DNA from: Phellopilus nigrolimitatus
Lineage: Eukaryota > Basidiomycota > Agaricomycetes > Hymenochaetales > Hymenochaetaceae
Direction: 5' to 3'
Assembly (NCBI GenBank): GCA_021029095.1
Contig: JAJOHG010000081.1
Span: forward strand, 55,925 to 119,924
Length of the DNA stretch: 64,000 bases
The notes below the pieces were generated by a model. The model saw only the letters and a program-made list of their open reading frames with translations. It was not told the DNA's origin and did not search any database. Numbering within the stretch: position 1 is the first letter of the stretch; each line of letters opens with the position of its first letter. Positions 26,426 to 36,500 of the stretch are shown in pieces. A program made the translations under genes and the position numbers.

Positions 26426-28177
26426 CATCAGGAAAAACCTCCCCTGTCAAATACTGTCAAATACAGTTAGATATGCTTCAATTTCTTCAATTTGGCTCAG
26501 AATCTCTGAATTTCACTATCTGAACGGCTTTGAAGGATTTGAAGGATTTGAAACTGGTACCAACAATCCTTCAAATCCTTCAAACCCTTCAAAACCGTCA
26601 AATCCTTCAATTTCGCTATGGTATTGTTATGCAAATCAATTATTGCTTATGAAAAACAATCGCATGACACCGAATCGAACTCACGAAAGACCTAAACCAG
26701 AAGTACCGTTCATAACCATTACACTATAAATCCTTTTCTTTACTTCAAAAATGTAATACTATCATCGCTGCTCCCTGTAGCATCTAAATCAATATTTATT
26801 CAAGTCCAACCTAACCGGCCCTAAACGTTATCGAGCCGGCCCTACATGAAATTCAACTTGCCACGTCAAAGCAAGAAAAATTACTCCGTCTCTTTCTCTC
26901 TCGACATCACTACTGGCAGTCATCGACAACGACCACACAATCATATCAACGTCATCCACGCCCGAGTTCTACGTTGCGATCATGAGCTTTGTCGATAACG
27001 ATTGCCTCGAGCCCAGTGCTCCATCCTGCTGCACCGCAAGACGCAGATGATCGTCGACGTGCTGCAGGACGACACGGACCCCATGGTTAGCGTGATGAAG
27101 TTCGACAAGGTGCCCACGGAGAGCAACGCGGATGTCGAAGGCCTCGACCAGCAGATCCAGGAGATGAAGGTGCGCGGCGCGTCGCCCTTGTGTGCGCCGC
27201 AGAATGCTGCTCACGCCTTTTTTACAGGAAGCGGTCGAGCTCCCGCTCACAAACACCGAGCTGTATGAGGAGATGGGCATCCGGCCGCCCAAGGGCGCCA
27301 TCCTATATGGCGTGCCGGGGACGGGCAAGACACTCCTCGCGAAGGCCGTCGCGAACCAGATGTCTGCGACGTTCCTGCGTGTTGTCGGTTCCGAACTCAT
27401 TCAAAAGTACCTTGGCGACAGGCCGAAGCTGGTGCGGGAGCTGTTCCGCGTGGCCGAGGAGTACGCACTGAACATCGTGTTCATCGACGAGATTGACTCT
27501 ATTGCACGAAACAGTGAGAATATTGCTCGCAGTTGTCTGCATGCGTGCTATTGTATGCTGAAGCAGCTTGTGCAGTTACGAGTCAACTTCTAGTGGCGAG
27601 CGTGAGATCCAGCGCACCATGCTCGAGCTGCTGAATCAACTGGACGGTTTCGACACGCATGGCGACGTCAAAGTCATCATGGCCACGAACCGGATCGAGT
27701 CGCTCGACCCCGCGCTCTCTCGTTTCGGTCGCACGCTACACGCCTCCTACGCTGTGCTCACGGTCGTGCTTTCGGTGGACACCAGCACACTGCATCCTAC
27801 CTCACCCGGGCTCAAGAAACCCCTTTCTGGAACCCCATCTATGTGCATTTCTCTTATGTAGCCTGACGGGTTTTTTAGATGTAGTTACTCTTGTATTGTA
27901 CAGTTCATTTCCTAATATTATATGCTTTACTATTATATGTGCTCCCCTGAGACGTGTCAAATGACCTTCAGATTGCTTCAGAATCGCTCAAAAAACTATC
28001 TTCAGAAGCGTTCAGATCCTTCAAATCCTTCAATTCCACGTGTCTTCAAAAGCTCTGTGAGTAGATCTGACGTTTTTCAGATCCGTCAAATCTTTCAGAA
28101 AACTGAACGGAATTGAAGCAAACTGACGGAATTGAAGGCTATCTGAGCCAATCTGACAGGGTAGGTTTTTCCTGATG
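26426..28177. mobile_element. Pack-type TIR DNA transposon carrying an RPT2 gene fragment
   Basis: A 1752-bp insertion inside HSP90, bounded by 24-bp terminal inverted repeats with one mismatch. The left TIR (26426-26449) starts CATCAGGAAAAACCT and the right TIR (28154-28177) is its complement. The host dinucleotide CT appears on both sides (26424-26425 and 28178-28179), consistent with a 2-bp target duplication. Subterminal regions on both sides carry many copies of CCTTCAAAT and its complement. The interior holds a broken RPT2 fragment with an intron and no transposase, so the element is non-autonomous. I cannot assign a superfamily. Confidence 0.85.
26905..27750 (+). pseudogene. RPT2: RPT2 (26S proteasome AAA-ATPase subunit) fragment inside the transposon
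   Basis: Part of the proteasome base ATPase Rpt2/PSMC1, which unfolds substrates for the 20S core. Recognisable order: IISTSSTPEFYVAIM, then SFVDNDCLEP, VLQDDTDPMVSV, GLDQQIQEM, Walker [13 protein letters not shown] (near 27310-27345), Walker [10 protein letters not shown] (near 27473-27499), and [18 protein letters not shown]. It breaks off after IESLDPAL near 27720-27745. Frameshifts lie near 27010 and in the intron-flanking regions. Introns are still present near 27171-27229 and 27514-27580. N- and C-terminal thirds are missing. It is entirely inside the 26426-28177 element, so it was most likely captured by it. Confidence 0.85.
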
Positions 28178-28667
28178 CTGCGCAGTTCGAGGAGCTCTGC
28201 AAGGTCGTTAAGGACGCACTCGGTGACAAGGTCGAGGAGGTCGTCGTCTCGAACCGCGTCACTGACTCGCCGTGTGTGCTCGTTACCGGCCAGTTCGGCT
28301 GGTCAGCGAACATGGAACGCATCATGAAGGCCCAAGCCCTACGTGACTCGTCGATGCCGTCATGCATGGCCTCGAAGAAGACGCTCGAGCTTAACCTGCA
28401 CAACGCGATTGTCAAGGTGCTGAAGGAAAAGGTCTCCGAAGACAAGGCCGACAAGTCCGTGCGCAACCTCACGTACCTGCTCTTCGAGACTGCGCTTCTC
28501 ACCTCCGGCTTCGTCCTCGATGAACCGTCCTCATTCGCGAAGCGCATCCACCGCATGATCTCGCTCGGTCTTGATGTCGATGAGGACGAGCCGGAGGCGG
28601 TGGTGGAGGAAAAGGAGGCGCCTGCGGCAGAAGCCGCCTCCACTCGGCGATGGAAGAGATCGACTAG

Positions 28668-29078
28668 AGGGTTGATATCTTTCTCGTTCCTTACTTTCCC
28701 TTTTTGTTGTGATTTTATGACCTTGGGCATTGTTTTTCTACTTTCATTATCTTTAGCTGCCTAGCATGAGTTGTACGTCAAATAGCAATGAAATTCTCTT
28801 ATCTCAAGCAATTATTTGTGTGTTCCACTGCTAGTGAAAAGAAACTCGTTTCGAAAAAGCCAAGAATTGCATATTTATGAAAATACATTGAGAAATACAC
28901 AAGCTTCAGTTGCAAAGGACGTTATCGATACAGCATGTTGGTTAACACATTCATTATCAAGTCTGAGATGTTGAACGCTTGAGCATTATACGAAAGCAAA
29001 GAGATGAGTCCCTCGGGTCGTACCAACCCTCTTATTCCGGATGACTGCGCCTGGAGCACCTCCAGCGTCGCCCACAGC
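28668..29078. other. HSP90 3'UTR remnant and spacer
   Basis: 28675-28794 matches the sequence after the second HSP90 copy at about 31062-31195, including a shared TTCTACTTTCATTATCTTTAG stretch (first 20 bases identical). It therefore is duplicated HSP90 3'UTR. The rest has no recognisable feature. Confidence 0.6.
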
Positions 29079-30573
29079 TCATCCATCTTCGTTCTCCCTG
29101 AGCAGCGCAGAGTTGCTCTTTGCGAGAGCATTTTGCTCGGTTGCCTGCAAAGCCAGCATCTGCATTACGTTCACGTCCGGCCGGTATGGATCGGCACTTC
29201 TCTCTGCGGTGCAGAGGCTCGCTTCTAGAGCCTGAATGTGTCATTGACTGGCCCTGCGTAGAAGGACTTGACTAAGCGTGTCACTTCAGTGCGGAGGATT
29301 GGTGGGTACTTACTGCGCAGCTTCTTCCGCGCCCTCCTGCGCTTTCTCGTACGCTTCGACGTGTTGCTTCATCTTCTGGTGCTCGCTGATGAGTTCTGAC
29401 ATCTCCTTAGATTGTTCATTGTAAAGGCTGATGTCCTTGTTCCTGGAAATAAAGTGGCGGTGTAAGTGTAAAGAATGTACATTCAGTCATTCAAAATCCA
29501 CTTACCACATGCGGTGCATCGCCGTCAACTGCTCAATCCGCTTCTCATAGTCTCTCAAGCGCTGGACTTTCGGCGCGTCTTGCTTAATTTGTGTCTCGAG
29601 CTGGAACACCCTATTCTGCGCATCATCGAGAAGTTTGCCCTGCGCGGCAAGATGAGCCTGAAATAAGACAGTCAGTCAAAGGATGCAACGCGAAAAATCA
29701 ACGACACATACCTCTAGGTCAACGTTCGTGCTTCGTAAGATGTTAGCCTTTGCTATTTCACTGTTCGTCTGTTCGCGGAGCTCGCTATTCTTTGACGACA
29801 GATCCTCGTTCCACTCATCATACGTCTGCTTCCTCAAGACTGCCTCATCCTGTTGGCTCTTTTCTTTCTCATTCAGACGTACCAGCTCTTTACGGTACCC
29901 TCGAAGCCGATTTTGCTGAGATAGACAATCATGAGATGGAAATATCTATCAGCATGTGGATTAGACGTACCAGTCGCTGCTGCTGAAACTCAGTATTCTT
30001 CGTCTTCACCCCATCCTGGTGCAGACGACCTATGTGCTGCACATTCTCCCTTTTCAACCAAAGTTCGAAATTGAGCTCCGTACGCAGAAGAAGGACCTCC
30101 CTCTGCAGACCGGCAATCGTCTCTTTAACTTGCGTTGGCATCCTTATTTCATCGGTAGGAGAAGCAGGGGCAGTGTCCATCGACGGGTCAACAGAGCTTG
30201 ACCGACTCGGGGCAGTACTTGGAGGGGGCGTGAAAAGAATGGAAGGCCACACAGGAGACTTATCGGAGACATTGATGTCTGCACCTGACTTGAGGGCCGC
30301 AGAAGTGGCTATGAGATCGTGCAGCGAAATCCTACGCTGATGAAGAGGCGGAGTGTCGAGCTGAGCTGCCCGCACCGTAGGTGTCTGCGTCGTGGCGATG
30401 TCGCCACTAATACCTATTCCCCGCCCCTCGGGTAAGGCAGCTCCATACGAGTCACCACCGCAGCGGTTGGCTTGACTGGCCGTATACAAGTCCAGCATCA
30501 TGCATTCCCAAACAACATGGGAGGTATCACATGAAGACCGATGGTCAGATGCTGCAAGTTCGCTGATGGCATC
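29079..30573 (-). pseudogene. TSC1: TSC1 (hamartin) C-terminal half, 5'-truncated
   Basis: Resembles the C-terminal part of fungal TSC1/hamartin, the coiled-coil scaffold of the TSC complex that restrains Rheb and TORC1. Exons on the minus strand: 30573-29971, 29915-29712, 29657-29506, 29442-29314, then a doubtful last exon 29231-29079. Visible are PPLHQRRISLHDLIATS, then a long coiled coil (LLLRTELNFELWLKRENVQ, EWNEDLSSKNSELREQ, VQRLRDYEKRIEQLTAMH). The copy starts abruptly at a splice acceptor (30574-30575) with no upstream exons for the N-terminal hamartin domain, because HSP90 copy 2 begins about 80 bp away. The last junction cannot be joined without a stop: phase at 29314 leads to TAG, and reading through 29313 gives TAA. 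It is therefore a partial, probably dead copy. Exon-intron structure is otherwise preserved. Confidence 0.7.
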
Positions 30574-30654
30574 CTGCAGAAGAATTGACGGATGAAGAGT
30601 ATGAGTTCGAAGTAGTAACTAAATTGGTTGTAGGCCTGAGACACTTATCAGGAA

Positions 30655-31105
30655 AAGGTTGTGCGTGCTCATTATTACTGGCTGGTCCGAGGGCATGGAA
30701 CGCATCATGAAGGCCCAAGCCCTACATGATTCATTGACATCGTTATACATGGCCTCGAAGAAGACACTTAAGCTCAACCTGCACAGCGCAATCGCCAAGG
30801 TGCTGGAGGAAAAGGTCTCTGAAGACAAGGTCGACAAGTCCATGCACGACCCCACGTACCTGCTCTTTGAGACTCAGGCTGCGCTTCTCACCTCCGGCTT
30901 TGTCCTCGACGAACTGTCCTCATTCGTGAAGTGCATCCACCGCATGATCTTGCTCGGTCTTGATGTCGATGAGGACGAGACCCCGGAGGCGGTGGTGGAG
31001 AAAAATGAGGCGCCTGCGGCAGAAGCTGCCTCCGCATCGGCGATGGAAGGGATCGACAAGAGATTTGATGTCCTTCTTGTTCCTTACTTTCCTTTTTTGC
31101 CGTGA
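30655..31105 (+). pseudogene. HSP90: HSP90 C-terminal fragment (copy 2)
   Basis: Second copy of the Hsp90 dimerisation domain, beginning within the [10 protein letters not shown] region with internal loss (reads CVLIITGWSEGMERIMK). It continues through [33 protein letters not shown] to ASAMEGID. The native stop codon is mutated to AAG at 31053-31055, so the frame runs on to 31105 through what was 3'UTR. An extra two residues (QA) appear in the FETAALLTSGF segment. It parallels copy 1 including the 3'UTR but has diverged separately. No start, no ATPase domain. Confidence 0.85.
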
Positions 31106-31231
31106 TGCTTATTACCTTGGGCATTGTTCTTCTACTTTCATTATCTTTAGCCGCTTAGCATGAATGCCTGTATATGTCAAATGGCGATGAAAATTGTCAA
31201 CATGGGGTATGAGGAATAATACGACATGTGG

Positions 31232-33025
31232 CTATAGAAGTTCTGAAAGCTTCCTATGCATTGCAATGCCCCTTTCCCATCGGCTCCTGCCATCCTTTTC
31301 CTCTGCCGCCTCAATTTCTTTGCAGAGCTTGAAGCCATTCTCAATGAACTGGAATATGGTTCCGGTGCTAAAAAGCACAAATGAATACCTCGTTTCATCC
31401 TTGCCAATCGCCGTGTTTCCATGAGGAATCACCGCAGATGGGAAGAAAACAATATCGCCTGGTTTCACCTGCATCGTAATGTTTGGTTTGAGGAACCTCA
31501 TGAATCCACCTTCCTTCCATGCAAAATTGCCAAATGGAATAACGCAGCAAAGACCCCAGGCGAGATTCTTGTAATCGACGTGCATGCTGGTGACCGTCTG
31601 CGGCCCGGCGTTCAGGGTGGCTGCAAAAAATGGCAGGTCTGGGCAATTGGGGAAAAGATGTCCCAACAGGGCCTGCCACGCCATCAGTTCCCTTTGGCTA
31701 TTGCTGTAGTAGGCCTTCAGTTTTGGGCAAAATGTGCCCATACTCTCTGTAGGTATTGTGTGTAAGTATCGGATGAAGCTGTCGTTTAATGGATGAATTT
31801 ATACGCACTGGCGACATGCTCTATCATTTTGACAACAAAATCGTTTGTCTTAAACCTCTCCCATGCAGCTTGATTGTTTAAGCCCCCTACATTTACCCAG
31901 CATGGCACCTGCAGGATATGAGCTCTGGATTGAGCAAGATGGTGAAACGCCCACCTTTTGACCCATGCCGTGGAGCTTTCCTGTTGTGGATGAATTAAAT
32001 TCCCCTCGCGTCGAATTGTTGCGCGAGGAGGTCAGAAATCTGTACTCAGACATGAAGGCTTTTCCAGCTTCAGTAAACCCATCAAGGACTGCTTTAAAAT
32101 CAGAAGGCGAGATCACCCTTGTTATCACAATGGTGTCATCAACGTCTGCAACTACGTCATGTTTTCTTGCAGGGAGGCTCAGAAATGTGGAACACAGACG
32201 AAGCGGCATGAGAATCATAGGTACTCACCCCTCAACCCTTTCAATGAAGATGTGTTCCGCGACATCCCATTGTTTGAAATTGCCTGCCTTTGACCTTGGC
32301 ATAGGGCCCGTATAGGCCTGTGATGTGTGTGGAAAAGTGGATAGCAGCTCGTCCACTTTGTGCAAATTTGTCTTGCTGAAGTGATGGTGATCTTTTTTCC
32401 CGGCTAGTTTTTCGTCATTTCTGGTCTTATACTTTTCTCGAGCGATCTTATTCCTAGTCTGCTTTCCTTCAGATGGCTTCATCCTTTTCTCTGATGCGCA
32501 GTCTGCTCAAAGGCCTCAGCAACATATCAAGCCGCGTCAGTCCATCGCCTGCTTACCCTGCTGTAGAAGTGCATTCTCGGGCTCCCAGTTGTTTCGTTTG
32601 AGGGGGTTTGAACCGTCTAAAGCAGCCAGGGATTCTGCAACGAATGGGTCTTGTGCGACTCTACATCAATAAATCCACTAAAGGCATGGCTGGATGGGCC
32701 CACCTCTACCCGAAGCGCTGTTATCATCTGCCACAAGCATGCAGGGGTCTGCATTTTCACTGCGGCTGCCTTCATCAGCCATGTCGCACTCCCTTTCAGT
32801 TGAAATTGTGCCATCCCCCTGGCAAAGCCTGCCGTGCCATAAGAAATAGATCTCCATGGCAAGGTATTTTTCTACTCACTCCTCGGCAGCATTCCTCGCT
32901 TCAACGGCTTCTTTGAAGTTGAACGATGTCCGCCACACCTCGACACCATTCTCCTGCCCCTGGTCTCAAAAATGAGGCCTAGACGTCGTTTACTATGAGG
33001 TGGGGGGGCTTACTGCTGTTGCCAT
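31232..33025 (-). CDS. JBP/TET-like Fe(II)/2-oxoglutarate dioxygenase, 8 exons, apparently intact
   Basis: Predicted double-stranded beta-helix dioxygenase of the 2OGFeDO JBP1/TET group expanded in mushrooms. Characterised TET members oxidise 5-methylcytosine; for this clade the substrate is inference. Exons: 33025-33014, 32953-32880, 32828-32704, 32616-32557, 32502-32229, 32177-31955, 31908-31809, 31746-31232. They sum to 1383 nt (460 residues) with every phase matching, strong support for the model. Catalytic features are complete: SMHVDYKN (His345 and Asp347), NFAWKEGGF turn, PGDIVFFPSA strand, distal His398 in IPHGNT, and Arg409 in ETRYSF for 2-oxoglutarate. The N-terminus is basic and acidic low complexity (KPSEGKQTRNKIAREK). 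The first exon (12 nt, MATA) is the weakest part. The gene sits among dead gene fragments, fitting reports that fungal TET/JBP genes are mobile with KDZ transposons, but no KDZ transposase is in view. Confidence 0.7.
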
Positions 33026-33210
33026 TGCAAGGCGTTGATGCTACATTACGGTATGTATCTGGTCAGCATATTATTCAAAAGGGGACATCCCACTGGCTGC
33101 AGTTGAATTTGCATGGGTTCATCTGCACAGGCAGCGGTTGTCGGGTTGGCAGTGTAGAGCCCATTCCCATCATGCCCTGCTCTGATGGGCTGAGTGGGTG
33201 CTCCACCCCT

Positions 33211-33375
33211 AAGCAGTGTCTGGGCCTGTCGTCTCCTGAGCGTGTCGGCTGGTGCCAGACGCTGTTTTCGAGGTGGGCAGGCACCCCCTCCACCCCCAAG
33301 CAGCATCCGGGCCTGTCGTCTCCTGAGCGTGTCGGCTGGTACCGGATGCTGCTTTGAGGTGGGTGGGGTGGGATG
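33211..33375. repeat. ~87-bp tandem repeat, two copies
   Basis: A unit beginning AAGCAG, containing GGGCCTGTCGTCTCCTGAGC and CGTGTCGGCTGGT, starts at 33211 and again at 33298. The copies differ at about one position in ten. Confidence 0.85.
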
Positions 33376-33490
33376 CATTGTAGAATGCACCCTGTATTTC
33401 AGAGTGAGCTTGCTTACCTTGCGGATGGATGGAGGGTGTCGATGGAGGGGTGGGCTGGAGCAAGTGAGGAACCGCGTCCTAAAAAAATAT

Positions 33491-33510
33491 ACGCGATCAC
33501 GTGATCGCGT
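33491..33510. promoter_or_regulatory. perfect 20-bp palindrome with CACGTG core
   Basis: ACGCGATCACGTGATCGCGT is identical to its reverse complement. The centre ATCACGTGAT fits the E-box/CBF1-type bHLH site. It lies about 470 bp upstream of the dioxygenase start. Regulatory role is inference. Confidence 0.4.
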
Positions 33511-33559
33511 CTCAGCGCTAGAATTCTCCACATACCGCCGAGACAAGCTTACGGAAATC

Positions 33560-36500
33560 GTACAACTACAATCCCAGGCTCGATGCGCTCAAACAGACGC
33601 ACGATCAAATGTTGAGTACTTTCCGCGCACTACAATCCTCTCATAACAACCAATCTCGCCAACTATCTCGGACGTTTGAGAAGGTGCAGGACTTGACTGG
33701 TCAGCTAGCAGATCAAGATGCCGGATATCTAGCGAGGCTGCTAACCCCCGCCGTCTGGTGCAAATGATGGAAGAACACGAGATTCAGGCGAAGCTACTGG
33801 TGGAAAGCGTCGAGAGGGATTGGGAGGGACTTGGTGAAAAGACTGCTGCTCGCGAGCAGAGGTTCCATGAGGCTCTGGAGGAAGAGAAGTAGAGATCGAC
33901 TGAGCTTGAGAAGGAGCTGGAGGACATGAAGTTGGTTATGGAGCGGATCAACAGGGACGGGCTTCCTCCTCCTCTGAGTCAGCGGTCCGGTACTCCGGGA
34001 GGCCCAGCTGCTACAATGGGGACGGCCTGTACGGCGTGAGCCCGGGCCTTGCTATGCTTAATCGGATGCAAAAGAGTGGGAAGACGTTTGCAGAAGTGTA
34101 CGCTGATTATGTCAGAGTACAGAGCGAGCTCTCGATCAAGACGAGTGGGTTGGAAAGAATGGACCAGGCTCTCACCGAAGTCTTGAGCGAGCTTGAAGAA
34201 AAGGTATGTTCGCCAGCCAATCCAACACTTGAAACTGAAACCCATCCACTTGTTCTCAGGCAGCCGCACTTGCTCAACAGAAGCTGGAAATTCTGCGCGC
34301 TCAAGCCGATTCTCAGCAACTCACCAGGCTCTCACCGAACGAGACGGCTTCATGGCGCAGATTCAAGAGCATCGTCAGAAATATCTTAGGGCCGAGAAGG
34401 AGAATAACTTGCAGCAGCAGCAGCTGGACGATATTGGGCGACGGTTGAAAAGTCTGCTGAAGGAGCTCGCCCGTCTTCAAGATCCAACGATTCCGTTAGA
34501 TGAAGGCATGGAGGGTATTTCGCCTGCGGAGAATATCGACGCCGTCATTGCGAACAACCTTGTGAACAACCTTGTCCTTTACCGCTCTCTTCCTCAATTG
34601 CAAGAGCAGAACCAGAAGCTTCTCAAGATTACGAGGGATTTTGGGTGCAAGGATGGAGGATGAGGAGAAGGAGTATAAGAAGCATCTTGATCGTGAGCAG
34701 AGCGAAGCCCTCCACGAAGCGCACGAGGCCATCCAGACACTTCAGATGCAATGAGAGAATCAACGGAAGAGTTCGCAATCGACTATCCAAGCATATTCCA
34801 AGGAGAGGGATGCTCTAAAGACCATGTTGGCGCGGTACGAGCGACACGGCGCCGCCCCTGAGGCCGCTTCCTCCGCTACTTCTCAAGTCAATGGTCGTAC
34901 ACATGGGACTTTTGAACTCGAGAAGGAGCTCGAGGAGGCTCGGAATGGTTTTGATGCCTATCGGCGGGAAATGGGTGTCGACAGCGTTAAGTTGAGCGAA
35001 GAAGTTGTTCAATATCAACGCGAAGCGAACCACTTGGGTGCGGCTCTGGCAAAGGCAAATGCGAAGATTGAGTTCCTTAATGGTGAGTGCCATTCACGTT
35101 CTGTCGCACAGCTGCGGTATTTAACAGGAGTTCTGCAGAGCGACATCGTATGGCTCAGGAGCAATACGTTATGCAGGAGCGCGACTATCAGAATGTGACC
35201 AAACGCAACCAGCAGCTATACGACCAGTACACTCGCCTCGATATTGCGTGCAACCATGCCTCTGAGGAACTTACAAGCAAACAGCTCCATCGAGCGCTTA
35301 CGAAACGAGTGCGCGAACCTCCGCGCAGAGAAGAAGATCTGGGAGGTGATTGACTTCTGCCCTAGAATCTAAAGACAAACTAATCATAAAGCCTTCGTAC
35401 AGAGTGTTCAAGCCCGCTTACTTGATGAGAACAAAATGCTTTCCGTTGAAAGATCGCGCATGTCGGATCTAATGGGCAATGTCCAGAAGATGCACAATGA
35501 CATCGACAGGGCTAACGAGAGCGACAGACGTAGATTCGAATCTCAAATTCAAGCTCTGGAAAGCCAGGCGTTCGTCTTAGATTTTTTTCTTCTGCTTATG
35601 CATCTCGTCGCTGACTTTATACAGTCAGGATTTGCGTACCCAGGTGTCTCGTGAACGTGATATTGTCTATCAGGTCACGTCGCAGAAAGACATTGAGGTG
35701 CATGAGCTTCGTGCAAAGATCGACCGTACCGTCAGTGTGGTTTCGTCTTAGCTTATATTTTGATGCATCGGCTGACCTTATCACAGGTAGAAGGTCTATC
35801 CAAGGCCCGCGAAGCGGTTGTTGCAGCTGAGACGAGTCGCAAGCATCTTCAGGAGCGTGTCGACGACCTTGTTAAGCAGATGCAGACGAACGAAGAAAAG
35901 CCTGCGGTATATGAACGGCGCCCTGTCCCTGCTAGCTCTTCGCACGCAACATCGGAAGAGTCGGGTACGGAGCAAGAGCTCAAGACGGAGGTGGCAGAGC
36001 TTCGGTACGTTTTGAAAATCTATGAAAAGTTCCGTTTACTTATTAGTTACGCAGAGGTGCACTGAAAGCCGCCGAAGTCGACCTTGCAACTGCTCGAAGC
36101 CACGTGCAGCAGTTCCAGGAGATTAGCCAAGCAAGCGAAGACGCGCTGAAATTCCTCACGGAGTCGCACGATGAGTACAAATCATCTACGGAAGCTCAAA
36201 TGGTCAGGTTCGAGGTGTGTAGTTCTCTCAGTTGTTTGAGCAACCACTCTCACATATTCTGTCTTTCCGTAGACTCAACAGAAAGCTCTTGACGAGAAGA
36301 TTGGTTCCATGCAGAAAGAGCTGAACAGGCTGAATGAAAGGAATGCTGATCTACAGCAGACGTTAGAGAGAGAGAGAGAGCCGCTTTTGCTCAGGACAAG
36401 AAGACGTTGGAGGACACCATTGTTGATATCACTAATGCTGAGATGAACACTCGAACCGATCAGGCGTCACGAGAGAGCGATGTTCGTGAACAGATGGAAC

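Larger units (their letters stand above)
25715..28667 (+). pseudogene. HSP90: HSP90 fragment (copy 1), 5'-truncated and split by a transposon
   Basis: Cytosolic Hsp90 chaperone copy lacking the N-terminal ATPase domain and the start of the middle domain. Similarity begins at [13 protein letters not shown] (about 25721), has a small deletion and frameshift before [15 protein letters not shown], and continues through the middle domain. An intron is retained near 26112-26166. The copy stops at [12 protein letters not shown] (26425). After the 1752-bp element at 26426-28177 it resumes at [15 protein letters not shown] and runs through the dimerisation domain ([18 protein letters not shown]). A one-base deletion near 28648 throws the last residues out of frame, so the native stop TAG at 28665-28667 is not read. 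Removal of the element restores the HSP90 frame around codon Ser. The retained intron and 3'UTR show duplication of genomic DNA, not retroposition. Confidence 0.9.
33026..33559. other. spacer with tandem repeat and palindrome
   Basis: Between the divergent dioxygenase gene (-) and the TPR/MLP1 pseudogene (+). Holds an ~87-bp tandem duplication at 33211-33384 and a perfect 20-bp palindrome at 33491-33510. It is where the dioxygenase promoter should be. Confidence 0.5.

Noticed and set aside
26640..26720. tRNA or SINE-like B-box (GAGTTCGATTC on the minus strand)
   Set aside because: The T-arm stem does not pair and no A-box or acceptor stem is found.
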